Shown here: piece by piece, positions 35,674-44,196 of the stretch
How the letters are laid out: every line of letters begins with the position of its first letter
Numbering within the stretch: position 1 is the first letter of the stretch
From: Thermoanaerobaculum aquaticum
GTDB lineage: Bacteria; Acidobacteriota; Thermoanaerobaculia; Thermoanaerobaculales; Thermoanaerobaculaceae
DNA: 64,000 nt
Direction of reading: 5' to 3'
NCBI RefSeq assembly: GCF_000687145.1
Contig: NZ_JMFG01000023.1
Location: 78,310-142,309, forward strand
Position numbers and translations under genes: made by a program
The notes under the pieces: model-generated
Told to the model about the DNA's origin: nothing
Databases searched by the model: none
What the model saw: the letters and a program-made list of their open reading frames with translations, nothing else

Positions 35674-36126
35674 GTGTTCCGGCATATCTTGGTGCCTTTG
35701 GACTTCAACGACATTGCCCCACAACCTGTGAGCATCGGGGCAGAGCTAGCCCGAGCGTGCCATGCCAAGCTCACGCTGCTTTCGGTGGTGGACGATTCCT
35801 TCCCCAACCCCGACATCCTTTCCCTGCAGCTGCCGTGGGCCGATTACTACCGGCACCTGCGGGAAGCGGCCCAATCCAGCTTGGAGGAAGTGCGGGATAC
35901 CCTTCCCAAGGACCTACAAGTGGAGGTCGCGGTCATTCGTGGTAAGCCGGCTCCAGCCATCGCCCGCTTTGCCCAGGAGAACAGCTGCGACCTCATCATC
36001 ATGGCCACCCACGGCACCTCGGGCCTGCAACAAGCGATCCTGGGCTCGGTGACCCGGCGGGTCATGTACCTGGCCCCTTGCCCGGTGATGGTGGTGAAGT
36101 TCGGGCATAGGGCGCCGGGCCAGTAG
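35674..36126 (+). CDS. Universal stress protein UspA family
   Basis: The 150-residue single Usp domain carries the ATP-binding signature: an early Asp in ILVPLDFND, and the late GTSGLQQAILGSVTRRV (G-x2-G-x9-G-S). It is therefore of the nucleotide-binding type and may act as a dimeric stress regulator or ATP/AMP sensor. GTG 35674 is chosen because GGGAGG sits 5 nt upstream; another in-frame GTG at 35668 overlaps that site. A TATCAT -10 box lies at 35645-35650. It stands alone between the DUF4388-TPR gene and mqnE, on the same strand. Confidence 0.9.
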   Translation: MFRHILVPLDFNDIAPQPVSIGAELARACHAKLTLLSVVDDSFPNPDILSLQLPWADYYRHLREAAQSSLEEVRDTLPKDLQVEVAVIRGKPAPAIARFAQENSCDLIIMATHGTSGLQQAILGSVTRRVMYLAPCPVMVVKFGHRAPGQ

Positions 36127-36173
36127 GCTCTCGCCTCCCGTGGCATGGTAAAGTTGCACCTGCTGGGGGAAAT

Positions 36174-37316
36174 GTGTTTCGTTTTCAGGACCCACGCTTA
36201 GAACCCGTTGGCCGCAAGGTGCTGGCCGGCGAGCGGCTTTCCTTTGAGGACGGCATGGTGGTGGCCACCACCTTTGACCTTTTGGGGGTGGGGCGCCTGG
36301 CCAACTTCGTGCGGGAAAAGCTCCACGGCGACATCACCTACTACAACGTCAACCGCCACCTCAACCCCACCAATGTGTGCGTGGCCTCCTGTGCCCTGTG
36401 CGCCTTTGCCGAAAAGTACGGGGGAAGCCGGGGCTGGACGTATTCGGTGGAGCAAGCGGTGGAGGTGGCCGCTGCCGATGTGGACGAGTCGGTCACCGAG
36501 CTGCACATCGTCGGTGGCCTTCACCCCAAGCTGGGGGTGGAGTACTACGAGGAGCTTTTCCGCGCATTGAAAGCGCGCTTTCCCTGGATTCACATCAAAG
36601 CCCTCACCATGGTGGAGCTGGACTTCCTCTCCCAGCGGGCCAAGCTACCGGTGGAAGAGGTGGTGCTGCGCTTGAAGGAAGCGGGGCTTGATTCCTGCCC
36701 CGGGGGCGGGGCGGAGATCTTTGCCCCGGAAGTGCGGGCGCAAATTTGCGACCACAAAACCTCGGGGGAACGCTGGTTGGAAGTGGCCCGCATCGTCCAT
36801 TCCCTGGGCTTGAAATCCAACTGCACCATGCTTTACGGCCATGTGGAAAGGCCCGAGCACCGGGTGGACCACCTCATCAAGCTGCGGGAACTGCAAGACC
36901 AAACCGGTGGCTTCCAGTGCTTCATCCCCTTAGCCTTTCACCCCGCCCACACCCGCTTAAGCCACCTCCCCGGCCCCACCGGTAAGCTGGACCTGCAAAC
37001 GGTTGCCCTGGCGCGGCTGATGCTGGACAACATCCCCCACATCAAGGCGTACTGGATCATGCTGGGGCACAAAACCGCGCAGGTGGCCCTGCACTTTGGC
37101 GCCAACGACCTGGACGGCACGGTGGTGGATGAGCGCATCACCTACGCTGCCGGCGGACAGGCCGGCAAGGGCATGCCCCGGGCCGAGCTGGAACGGCTCA
37201 TCCGCGAAGCCCGGCGCATTCCCGTGGAGCGGGACACCCTCTACCGGCCGCGGGTTCCCATTGCCGGGTTGCCGGCGGTTCCCAGAGAAATCACGTTGCC
37301 CACGCTTCCTTCGTAG
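36174..37316 (+). CDS. mqnE: Aminofutalosine synthase MqnE (radical SAM)
   Basis: The 380-residue radical-SAM enzyme joins 3-(1-carboxyvinyloxy)benzoate to the SAM adenosyl group, making aminofutalosine in the alternative menaquinone pathway. The [4Fe-4S] cysteines are Cys69, Cys73 and Cys76 in NPTNVCVASCALCAFAE. The downstream HIVGGLHPKL and MLYGHVERPEHR blocks fit MqnE rather than MqnC. GTG 36174 is preceded by GGGGGA. No other mqn gene is in the window, so the pathway is dispersed. Its presence implies menaquinone-based respiration. Confidence 0.93.
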   Translation: MFRFQDPRLEPVGRKVLAGERLSFEDGMVVATTFDLLGVGRLANFVREKLHGDITYYNVNRHLNPTNVCVASCALCAFAEKYGGSRGWTYSVEQAVEVAAADVDESVTELHIVGGLHPKLGVEYYEELFRALKARFPWIHIKALTMVELDFLSQRAKLPVEEVVLRLKEAGLDSCPGGGAEIFAPEVRAQICDHKTSGERWLEVARIVHSLGLKSNCTMLYGHVERPEHRVDHLIKLRELQDQTGGFQCFIPLAFHPAHTRLSHLPGPTGKLDLQTVALARLMLDNIPHIKAYWIMLGHKTAQVALHFGANDLDGTVVDERITYAAGGQAGKGMPRAELERLIREARRIPVERDTLYRPRVPIAGLPAVPREITLPTLPS

Positions 37317-37407
37317 CAACGGTTTGCCAGCGGTCACGAAAAAGACTCCGGGGAGATGAAGGGATACGGCAGAGCCTGACGCCGCCAGCTGATGCATGCG
37401 CGGAGCA

Positions 37408-37680
37408 GGAAAAACGCGCGCGGAGCGGGAAGGACGCACGCCCGGCGGGCGTGCCCCACATTGTTCCCTCCTATGTGGGGCAAGCACGACGTGCTTGCAT
37501 AAAAGAAGGAACATGACCAAGCTCGCTGCGGGAAAAACGCGCGCGGAGCGGGAAGGACGCACGCCCGGCGGGCGTGCCCCACATTGTTCCCTCCTATGTG
37601 GGGCAAGCACGACGTGCTTGCAGAAAACAAGCGAAGCGAACAAGCTCGGAGCCGCGACGACGCGCGCGCGGAGCGCGCGC
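37408..37680. repeat. Two identical 92-bp direct repeats with covarying-stem hairpins
   Basis: Positions 37408-37499 and 37531-37622 are identical, separated by 31 bp. Each copy holds an 8-bp-arm hairpin GCACGCCC-GGC-GGGCGTGC followed by CCCACATT, a CCCCACA/TGTGGGG pair, and GCAAGCAC-GAC-GTGCTTGC. A further hairpin, GCGCGCGC-GGA-GCGCGCGC at 37662-37680, is followed by CCCCACG. The open frames that cross these repeats are just repeat translated, not genes. Only two full copies and no unique spacers exclude a CRISPR array. Confidence 0.85.
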
Positions 37681-37702
37681 CCCACGGCTGCCCCCGAAAG
37701 CC

Positions 37703-38299
37703 TTACTCCTTCTTGGGAGCCGGGAAGTACTTTTCCAGGCAATCCGGACAGAGGCCGTGGCTAAAGTCGGCCTCCGAGTGCTCGCGGATGTACGCCTCCA
37801 GCTGCTGCCAGGAATCCGCATCAATCCGGACCCGCTTGCAGGATGCACAAATGGGGATAATCCCTTTCAGCTGCCGCATTTCGCTCTGCGCCCTCAAAAG
37901 CTCGGCCAGGAGCTGTTCCCGCTCGAGTTCCGCCGTTTTCCGCCGGTGGATGTCCACATGGGCACCCAACGCCCGCAAGCCTCGCCCGGAAGCGTCTCTC
38001 TCCACCACCCGACCCCAGTTGAGAATCCATTTGTAATCGCCGGATTTGGTTCGCAGCCGGTGCTCTACCTCGAACTCCGGGCTTTCCCCGACCTGGTGCC
38101 GGTACGCCGCTTCATCCACCGCCGGCAGGTCCTCGGGGTGGATCAGCGCCCGCCACGCCTCGCTGGTGGGAGGGATTTCCTCAGGCTCGTAGCCCAGCAT
38201 GCGCGCCCATTCGGGGGTACGGATGACCTTACCGGTGACCAAATTGTGGTCCCACAGCCCCACCCCCGAGACCTCCAGCGCTCGCCCCCACAGAGACAT
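37703..38299 (-). CDS. PAS-domain protein with C-terminal CxxC/CxxC motif
   Basis: The 198-residue protein has one PAS fold with its PAC-like end (about 1-125: GVGLWDHNLVTGKVIRTPEW, then EHRLRTKSGDYKWILNWGRV). A short coiled coil (about 128-150) precedes a tail with paired cysteines, CASC and CPDC about 35 residues apart, probably a small metal-binding site. Such tails occur on bacterial PAS signalling proteins. There is no kinase, GGDEF or DNA-binding domain, so its output is unknown. ATG 38299 is chosen because it begins at the PAS domain; upstream in-frame sequence looks non-coding. The Shine-Dalgarno is weak. Confidence 0.7.
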   Translation of the reverse strand: MSLWGRALEVSGVGLWDHNLVTGKVIRTPEWARMLGYEPEEIPPTSEAWRALIHPEDLPAVDEAAYRHQVGESPEFEVEHRLRTKSGDYKWILNWGRVVERDASGRGLRALGAHVDIHRRKTAELEREQLLAELLRAQSEMRQLKGIIPICASCKRVRIDADSWQQLEAYIREHSEADFSHGLCPDCLEKYFPAPKKE

Positions 38300-38568
38300 G
38301 AACCCGCCAGTTGGCGTTGGTCTGTGAAGGAAAGGAAGCAACCGAACGAAAAAGCTCGTTGACCCCAACCACATCTCGTTTAAGGTTAGCACACATCCAG
38401 ACCCGGTTTGCAAGCACCACGCCGACACCCGCGGCCCAGTGGCCCTCCGCCCCTCACCGTACGACAACACCCGGCGTTCAGCGCAACTGACCCCGCTCGG
38501 TGCTGCCCGCTTGCAGACAGCGGGCAACTCCCGAGCAGCTCGCCTCAGGTAGGTGCCCGATCCCGAGT

Positions 38569-40650
38569 CTAGGCTTCCCAAGGCAGGCGGTTGACCGCCT
38601 TCCCTGTGGCCGCCAGGATGGCGTTGGCCACCGCCGGAGCCAGCGGCGGCACCCCCGGCTCCCCCACCCCTCCCGGTGGCTCCTCGCTGGGCACGATGTG
38701 CACTTCCACCCTGGGCATCTCGTGAAAGCGCAGGGGTTCGTAGCGGTCGAAGTTGGTTTCCAGCACCTTGCCGCCTTCCACCGTGATGCGGCCGCGCAAA
38801 AAGGCAGAAAGCCCAAAAACCACCGCGCTCACCAGCTGCTGTTCCACCAGCCGCGGGTTAATCGCCCGGCCGCAGTGGATGGCCACCACCACCCGCTCCA
38901 CCTTGAGCTTCTCTTTCCGCACCGAGACCTCCGCCACCTCCGCCACGTGGGAGCCGAAGGAGCTGCAGCAGGCCACGCCTCGACCCCAGCCCGCGGGCAG
39001 GGGCTTGCCCCAACCTGCCTTCTCGCCGGCCAGCCGCAGCGCGGCCTTCAGCGGTCCCTCGGGGAGAAGCTTGAGGCGCAACTGGTAAGGATCCGCCTTG
39101 AGTTCCCGCGCCACCAGGTCAAAAAAGTGCTCGGAGGCAAAGGGGTTTTGCGAGGCGTATACCGAACGCCACGCCCCCAGCGGCACCGGCACCGGCAGCA
39201 GGGTCTGCTCCAAAAGCCAGTGGGGAATGGCGTAGGGCGGCTCGGCCCCTTCCAACGCCCCGCGATCCACCTGCCCCGCCCGGGAAGGGTTGCGCTGCTG
39301 GCCAATGGAGCAGGTCACCTGGTGGTGCCGCCAGGCCAGGATTTGCTTGCCGGCAATAGCAGCTTGCAGGAAATGCACCGAAGGCGGCCGGTAAAAGTCG
39401 TGGGTCATGTCGTCTTCCCGCGTCCACAAAAGCTGCACCGGCACCGTAAAGTGCTTGGCCACCTCCACCGCTTCGGCCACGAAATCCGAGGAAAGCCTCC
39501 GCCCAAAACCGCCGCCCAAGAACGTCACGTGCAGCGTCACCTTTTCCACCGGCAGCCCCGCCACCCGCGCCGCTTCCTGCCGGGCGGGCATGGGCACCTG
39601 GGTGGGCGCCCAAACCTCCAGGCCGCCATCGTGGAACCAGGCGGTGGCGTTTTGCGGCTCCATGGGCGCGTGAGCCAAAAAGGGCAGGGAAAAGCTTGCC
39701 TCCAGCTTCCGTGCCCCCGCCGGCAGCAGAAAACCCTCACCGTGCTTGGCCGCTTCCTTCCCCGGTTTAGGGGCCAGCTCCTCCATTGTGGTCAACAAAG
39801 CCTTGCTGGAAAAGCTGGCCGCTTCCCCGGGTTCCCACACCACCTTCAGCGCCGCCCGGCCCTTGAGCGCTGCCCAGGTGTCCCGGGCCACCACCGCCAC
39901 CCCGGAGCTCACCGGCACCACCTTCACCACCCCTTCCACCTGCAGTGCCGGCTTCTCCTCGAAGCTCACCAGCCTGGCCCCAAACACCTCAGGGCGGGCC
40001 ACCACCGCGAAAAGCATCCCGGGAAGACGCACGTCGCAACCAAAGGTGGCTTTGCCGGTGAGCTTGGCCCGGGCATCCACACGGGGCAGAGGCTTACCAA
40101 TGAAATCGAAGTCTTTGGGGTCCTTAAGCCGCGGGTTTTGCGGCACCGGCAGCTTGGCCGCCTCCGCCACCAGCTCCCGAAACGCCAAACTCGAGCCGGT
40201 TTTGGGATCCAGCACCTTCCCGCCTCTGGCGATGAGCGTCTCCGCCGGCACACCCCACCGCTTGGCCGCCGCCTGCACCAGCATCTCCCGCGCCGCCGCT
40301 CCCGCCTTGCGCAGCTCCTCAAACTGCGTGCGCACCGCCGTGGAGCCACCGGTGTTCTGGTTGCCAAACTTGGCATCGGCGTCCGCTTGCACCGCTTCCA
40401 CCTGGCTCCAATCCGCCCCCAGCTCATCGGCAATGATTTGCGCAAGACCGGTGAGCACCCCCTGTCCCATCTCCGACTTGTTCACCCAGATGGTGACGCG
40501 GCCGTCGGTCCCCACCCGCACGAAGGGGTTGGGTTGCAGGGCTGCCGGCTCCTCCGCCAGGGCCGGAAAGACGCGGCCCAGCACCAGGCCCCCTCCCACC
40601 ATCATCGAAAGGTTCAAAAGCTCCCGCCGGGACAACCCCTGGCCTTTCAT
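38569..40650 (-). CDS. Molybdopterin-binding oxidoreductase large subunit, IorB-like
   Basis: The 693-residue subunit belongs to the xanthine-dehydrogenase family. A twin-arginine signal (LSRRELLNLSMMVGGGLVLG) points to export as a folded, cofactor-loaded enzyme. Family blocks include NKSEMGQGVLTGLAQIIADE near residue 57, HAPMEPQNATAW, and AWRSVYASQNPFASEHFFD. The arrangement matches the beta subunit of isoquinoline 1-oxidoreductase-type enzymes, which hydroxylate N-heterocycles or oxidise aldehydes. The substrate is unknown. It starts 3 bp after the iorA-like stop, forming a two-gene operon. Electrons would pass to the 2Fe-2S subunit and on to a cytochrome not seen here. Confidence 0.88.
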   Translation of the reverse strand: MKGQGLSRRELLNLSMMVGGGLVLGRVFPALAEEPAALQPNPFVRVGTDGRVTIWVNKSEMGQGVLTGLAQIIADELGADWSQVEAVQADADAKFGNQNTGGSTAVRTQFEELRKAGAAAREMLVQAAAKRWGVPAETLIARGGKVLDPKTGSSLAFRELVAEAAKLPVPQNPRLKDPKDFDFIGKPLPRVDARAKLTGKATFGCDVRLPGMLFAVVARPEVFGARLVSFEEKPALQVEGVVKVVPVSSGVAVVARDTWAALKGRAALKVVWEPGEAASFSSKALLTTMEELAPKPGKEAAKHGEGFLLPAGARKLEASFSLPFLAHAPMEPQNATAWFHDGGLEVWAPTQVPMPARQEAARVAGLPVEKVTLHVTFLGGGFGRRLSSDFVAEAVEVAKHFTVPVQLLWTREDDMTHDFYRPPSVHFLQAAIAGKQILAWRHHQVTCSIGQQRNPSRAGQVDRGALEGAEPPYAIPHWLLEQTLLPVPVPLGAWRSVYASQNPFASEHFFDLVARELKADPYQLRLKLLPEGPLKAALRLAGEKAGWGKPLPAGWGRGVACCSSFGSHVAEVAEVSVRKEKLKVERVVVAIHCGRAINPRLVEQQLVSAVVFGLSAFLRGRITVEGGKVLETNFDRYEPLRFHEMPRVEVHIVPSEEPPGGVGEPGVPPLAPAVANAILAATGKAVNRLPWEA

Positions 40651-40653
40651 GGC

Positions 40654-41103
40654 TCACCTCCTGGCCACCCGGGCCACGGCTTTGGCGATGCGGTCATAGG
40701 TGCCACACCGGCACAAAATGTCCCCCATCACCGCCGCCACCTGCTCCGGCGTGGGATGGGGGTTCTTGGACAAAAGCGCCACCGCTTGCATCACCTGCCC
40801 CGACTGACAGTAGCCGCACTGGGGCACATCCTCCGCCACAAACGCCTCCTGCACCGGGTGTTGGCCCCCCAGGCCCTCAATGGTGAGGATTTTCTTCCCC
40901 ACCACCTGGGAAACCGCCACGCTGCAACTGCGCTCCGCTTCCCCGTCCACCAACACCGTGCAGGACCCGCAAAGCCCCACCCCGCAGCCGTACTTGGTGC
41001 CGACAAGCCCCAAATGATCCCGCAGCACCCACAAAAGCGGCGTATCCGCCGCCACCTCCACGGTCCTCTTTACCCCGTTCACATCCAGCGTAAACCTGGC
41101 CAT
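40654..41103 (-). CDS. 2Fe-2S subunit of molybdenum oxidoreductase, IorA-like
   Basis: The 149-residue protein has the plant-ferredoxin-type N-terminal cluster motif (KYGCGVGLCGSCTVLVDG, with a fourth Cys in AERSC). A second helical [2Fe-2S] domain follows (CGYCQSGQ and CRCGTYDRI). This is the alpha subunit of IorAB-like enzymes and relays electrons from the molybdenum site. ATG 41103 is preceded by GGAGG. It has no signal of its own and probably rides with the Tat-exported partner. A decayed second copy of its 5' end lies 1.8 kb away, beyond the ATPase pseudogene. Confidence 0.9.
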   Translation of the reverse strand: MARFTLDVNGVKRTVEVAADTPLLWVLRDHLGLVGTKYGCGVGLCGSCTVLVDGEAERSCSVAVSQVVGKKILTIEGLGGQHPVQEAFVAEDVPQCGYCQSGQVMQAVALLSKNPHPTPEQVAAVMGDILCRCGTYDRIAKAVARVARR

Positions 41104-41294
41104 ACCCACCTCCGCCGCTCGTACTAACAGTTTACGCCCAGGCCAAACCTTGGTTTGTGAATCACACGCTCCACCCCTCCGTGAAGAGGCGTGCTGCCCG
41201 CTGCCCGCGTCTGTGTCCATTCCCAAGCCAATTCGCGCTTCGACGGGAACGCCTGCGCGAGCACCTTTGTGCGGGCTTCGCCGGAGTTCTTCCC

Positions 41295-42676
41295 CTACTT
41301 GCCTGCGCTCCGACCCCGGCGCTTTGAAGGTTTCCCGGCGGTGGGCGCCTTAAGGGTCCCTCGCTCCCGCTGCAAAAACCAGAGGCTGGCCTCGTGCACG
41401 CGAATTTGCGGCGGAATCTGGCGAAAGGTCTCCGGGGCCGGCGTCACCACCGAGCAAAGCGCATCGGGGTGGTCCTCGGCAGCGCTCAAAAGCGCCCGCA
41501 CCTCGCGCTCGGACGTCCCCGGCTCACCGCCCTCGGCACACACCTGGATCAGCTCCTCGCCCCCTTCAGGCCAGCGCACCAGGAAATCCACCTCAAAGCC
41601 CTCCCTGGTCCGCACGTAGCTGACCGTTCCCCCCTGCCTTAGAAGCTCGATGCAAACGGCAGTCTCCAGCGCCTTGGAGGGTTGCAGGCGACCGCTGCGG
41701 TCAAAAACCGGGATCAAGCCGGGATCGGCAGGGTAAACCTTGCGCGGGTTGCTCATGCGCCGCCGCTCGGAGTCGGTGGCGAGCCAAACGCTGTGCACCA
41801 AAAAGGCATCCTCCAGGTGGCCAAGGTAAGTGTGCAGCGAATCCTTGGCGATGCGCACGCCGCGGGAGCGCAGGTCGTTGTAAAAGCGGTGGACACTAAA
41901 AAGCCCGCCGGCATTGGCCAGCAGGTGGCGTGTCAAGGACCGCAGCGCCAGTGGCTGGGAAATCTGGTAGCGCTCCACCACGTCCCTCAGCAACACCAGG
42001 TCCACGTAGCTGCGCAAAAGCTCCACCCGATCCCTGGCCGAGGCCCCTTGCGCCTCGGGGAAACCGCCGACCTCCAGGTAGGTTTCCAGCTCCCTGCGGA
42101 GCAGGGACCGCTCCGCCTTGGTGACCCGCTCGGGGTTTTCAACTTCCCTGCCGCGGTGACGCAGAAACTCGCAAAAGCTGAAAGGAAACACCACAGCCTC
42201 CACCGCCCGACCCCGCATGCTACTGGCCACCTCCCGGGAAAGCATCCGCGCTGACGAACCAGAAACGTACAAATCCAGGTTTTCGGTGTCGAGAACCCTG
42301 CGGGCAAAGCGCTCCCAGCCTTCCACCAGCTGGATCTCGTCCAGAAGAAACGGGGCACGACGACCGCTGCGCCATTCGGGGTGGAGTCGGTAGTACTCCT
42401 CAACAAGCAGGCCAAGGTCGGCGGCCGTAAGCCCCACCAAACGCTCATCGTCGAAGCCGAAGAAAAGAATGCCCTCCCGGGGCGTGCCAGCTGCCAGCCG
42501 TTCCGAAAGGACCTGCCAGAGAAACGTGGCTTCCCCGCCCGGCGCATGCCAATCACCGCCACTGCCTTGCCAGGAAGGCGCGGCACGTACACATCGCGAC
42601 GGGTGAAAGAAGGAAGCGGCGCTGCCTCGTAATCTACGATCTTCTGCCGCAAAAGCTCCCGAAGCTGTCCTTCCAT
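41295..42676 (-). pseudogene. AAA_14/DUF4143 ATPase, frameshifted in the Walker A motif
   Basis: The two reading frames together give a typical DUF4143 ATPase of about 460 residues. The 5' part reads from ATG 42676 (MEGQLRELLRQKIVDYEAAP) to VIGMRRAGK. The other frame then continues TFLWQVLSERLAAG, with Walker B APFLLDEIQLVEGWE, the GSSARMLSREVASSMRGR sensor region and a C-terminal DUF4143 domain. One base is missing around 42528-42529, exactly after the P-loop lysine, so the product is broken unless this is a sequencing error or programmed shift. A TTGAAA-N17-TAAATT promoter ends 7 nt before ATG, inside an inverted repeat. Its cellular role is unknown; relatives occur in many accessory regions. 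Confidence 0.82.
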
Positions 42677-42720
42677 GAAGAACAATTTAACCCGGATCTA
42701 TCCTTTTTTCAAGGACAGCT
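42663..42720 (-). promoter_or_regulatory. Promoter and inverted repeat around the ATPase start codon
   Basis: Minus strand: -35 TTGAAA (42712-42707), 17-bp spacer, -10 TAAATT (42689-42684), then 7 nt to ATG 42676. Arms AGCTGTCCTT (42663-42672) and AAGGACAGCT (42711-42720) form a perfect 10-bp inverted repeat enclosing the promoter and start codon, a possible operator pair. Confidence 0.6.
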
Positions 42721-42917
42721 CCCCACTCCTTCGCCTGCAGGGTCAGATTTCCCACCCACAGATCGCCGGGCCCGGCCCGCAACCTTGCCGCTCCGCATTT
42801 CCAGGAAACACAAAATTCCTCACCGGCGAAATCACAGACCCAAAAGATGCGGGCATCCGCCCTTACCCCTGAGCTTTCCCGCCCAATTCCATCCAAGGTA
42901 AACTTGGCGACACCCAC
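42720..42917 (-). pseudogene. Decayed copy of the iorA 5' end
   Basis: The minus strand reads VAKFTLDGIGRESSGVRADARI and onward, collinear with the first 60 or so residues of the intact IorA-like protein (ARFTLDVNGVKRTVEVAADT), but the cluster cysteines are lost. DNA upstream of the lost start (to about 42968) also matches the region upstream of iorA, including the shared GGTTTGTGAA at the far end. It is a remnant produced when the ATPase gene came to lie next to iorA. Confidence 0.55.
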
Positions 42918-43208
42918 TTCCGCCGCTTACAGGCGAACTGTACGCTGAGAACCCAGTTTGGTTTGTGAAAGCTCGATGCGGGTATCGCTCAGAAACATTT
43001 ACGCCTACCTACACCGCCCCCGCTACCCTGACCACGAAAACTTCGGCATCTCTGCGCTACACTTTGGGCGATGCCCACGTTGAGCGACTTACGAAGAGCA
43101 TACTGCTGGAATCGGCTTCACCTGGTGAGCCCAAATTTTTCTTTCCAATCGGCCGGACATCGCCGCGGGCCCTGGGGCCCGCACTTGTCGTGATTGCTAG
43201 GAGGCGCC

Positions 43209-43988
43209 ATGTGCAGGCTTTTGGGACTTGTAGCCAACAAACCTGTCGACCTTTCTTTTTCGTTAGGCAAGTTTGGCGACCACGCTGCCAAGAACCCTGA
43301 TGGGTGGGGTATAGCGTGGTGGACTCATTTCAAAGGATGGGAAATCCGCAAAGAACCCTACCGTGCTGATACCAGTGAACACTATAAACACGTAAGCGTA
43401 GAAGCGAAAGGGCAAGTGTTTGTCTGCCATGTTCGGTTCGCAACAATAGGAGAAAAAAAGATGGAAAACACCCATCCTTTCCGTCACGGGGATTGGGTCT
43501 TCGCCCACAATGGCTCGCTGGATCGTGAAAAACTCCTTGGACTGCTCCGGAAAAGCTACCGTCAATGCCTTCGTGGCGAAACCGACTCCGAAACGTTCTT
43601 CCTTTGGATTCTCCAAAACATTGAGGGCTGCGACCACACACTCAATGGAATCCGCTCAGCAATCCGTGGCGTGCAAGACCTAACTCTCAGCAGTCTCAAT
43701 TTCTTGCTTGCCAACGGGCCCGAGTTGTACGTTTTCCGGCACGCAACACAAAAGCCAAACTACTACACGCTTTTTTACCTGGTCCGCGACGGGACAATGA
43801 CCTCTCCGCTTCAGGCAAGCTCTCACGAACTCCCTGCGCTTTTAAAAAGCAAACGGCTGGCTGGAGAACGTGCTGTTCTAGTGTGCTCCGAGCAACTAAC
43901 TGACGAAACATGGACTCCCGTGGAACAAGGCACGCTCCTCGTCATTGACGGGGCAAACCTTAGTGTAAAAAGCTACCCTGTCCTGTGA
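43209..43988 (+). CDS. Class II glutamine amidotransferase (YafJ/GATase_4 type)
   Basis: The 259-residue protein begins MCRLLGL, so Cys2 becomes the N-terminal nucleophile once Met is removed, as in Ntn-type glutamine amidotransferases. Further family marks are NPDGWGIAWW near 31, HVRFATIG, and FAHNGSL. The domain releases ammonia from glutamine; stand-alone members have unknown acceptors. ATG 43209 has AGGAGG upstream and leaves Cys at position 2. Composition is more AT-rich than the genes to its left. It is convergent with the island operon, so it may mark the island edge rather than be part of the system. Confidence 0.85.
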   Translation: MCRLLGLVANKPVDLSFSLGKFGDHAAKNPDGWGIAWWTHFKGWEIRKEPYRADTSEHYKHVSVEAKGQVFVCHVRFATIGEKKMENTHPFRHGDWVFAHNGSLDREKLLGLLRKSYRQCLRGETDSETFFLWILQNIEGCDHTLNGIRSAIRGVQDLTLSSLNFLLANGPELYVFRHATQKPNYYTLFYLVRDGTMTSPLQASSHELPALLKSKRLAGERAVLVCSEQLTDETWTPVEQGTLLVIDGANLSVKSYPVL

Positions 43989-44196
43989 GCCTGCTCGCCT
44001 GAGAACCACTGCACATTCAGGTACCCCCCTAACTAACACCTCTTTTAAGGGCTGGCCACAGCGAAAGACCCGCTCGCTGGAAAGCAACCTGGGAAGAACG
44101 TGGGGCCATCGGCTCCGTTTACTCACAGGCACGAATAATGACTATGCGTCCTGCAAACTACCCTTTGATTAAGCCAGTTCCTGGCTCGTAAACGCT

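Noticed and set aside
37334-37764. Open frames across the 92-bp repeats, or a CRISPR array
   Set aside because: The encoded peptides simply repeat with the DNA. There are only two full copies, the repeats are 92 bp and palindrome-rich, and no cas genes are present.
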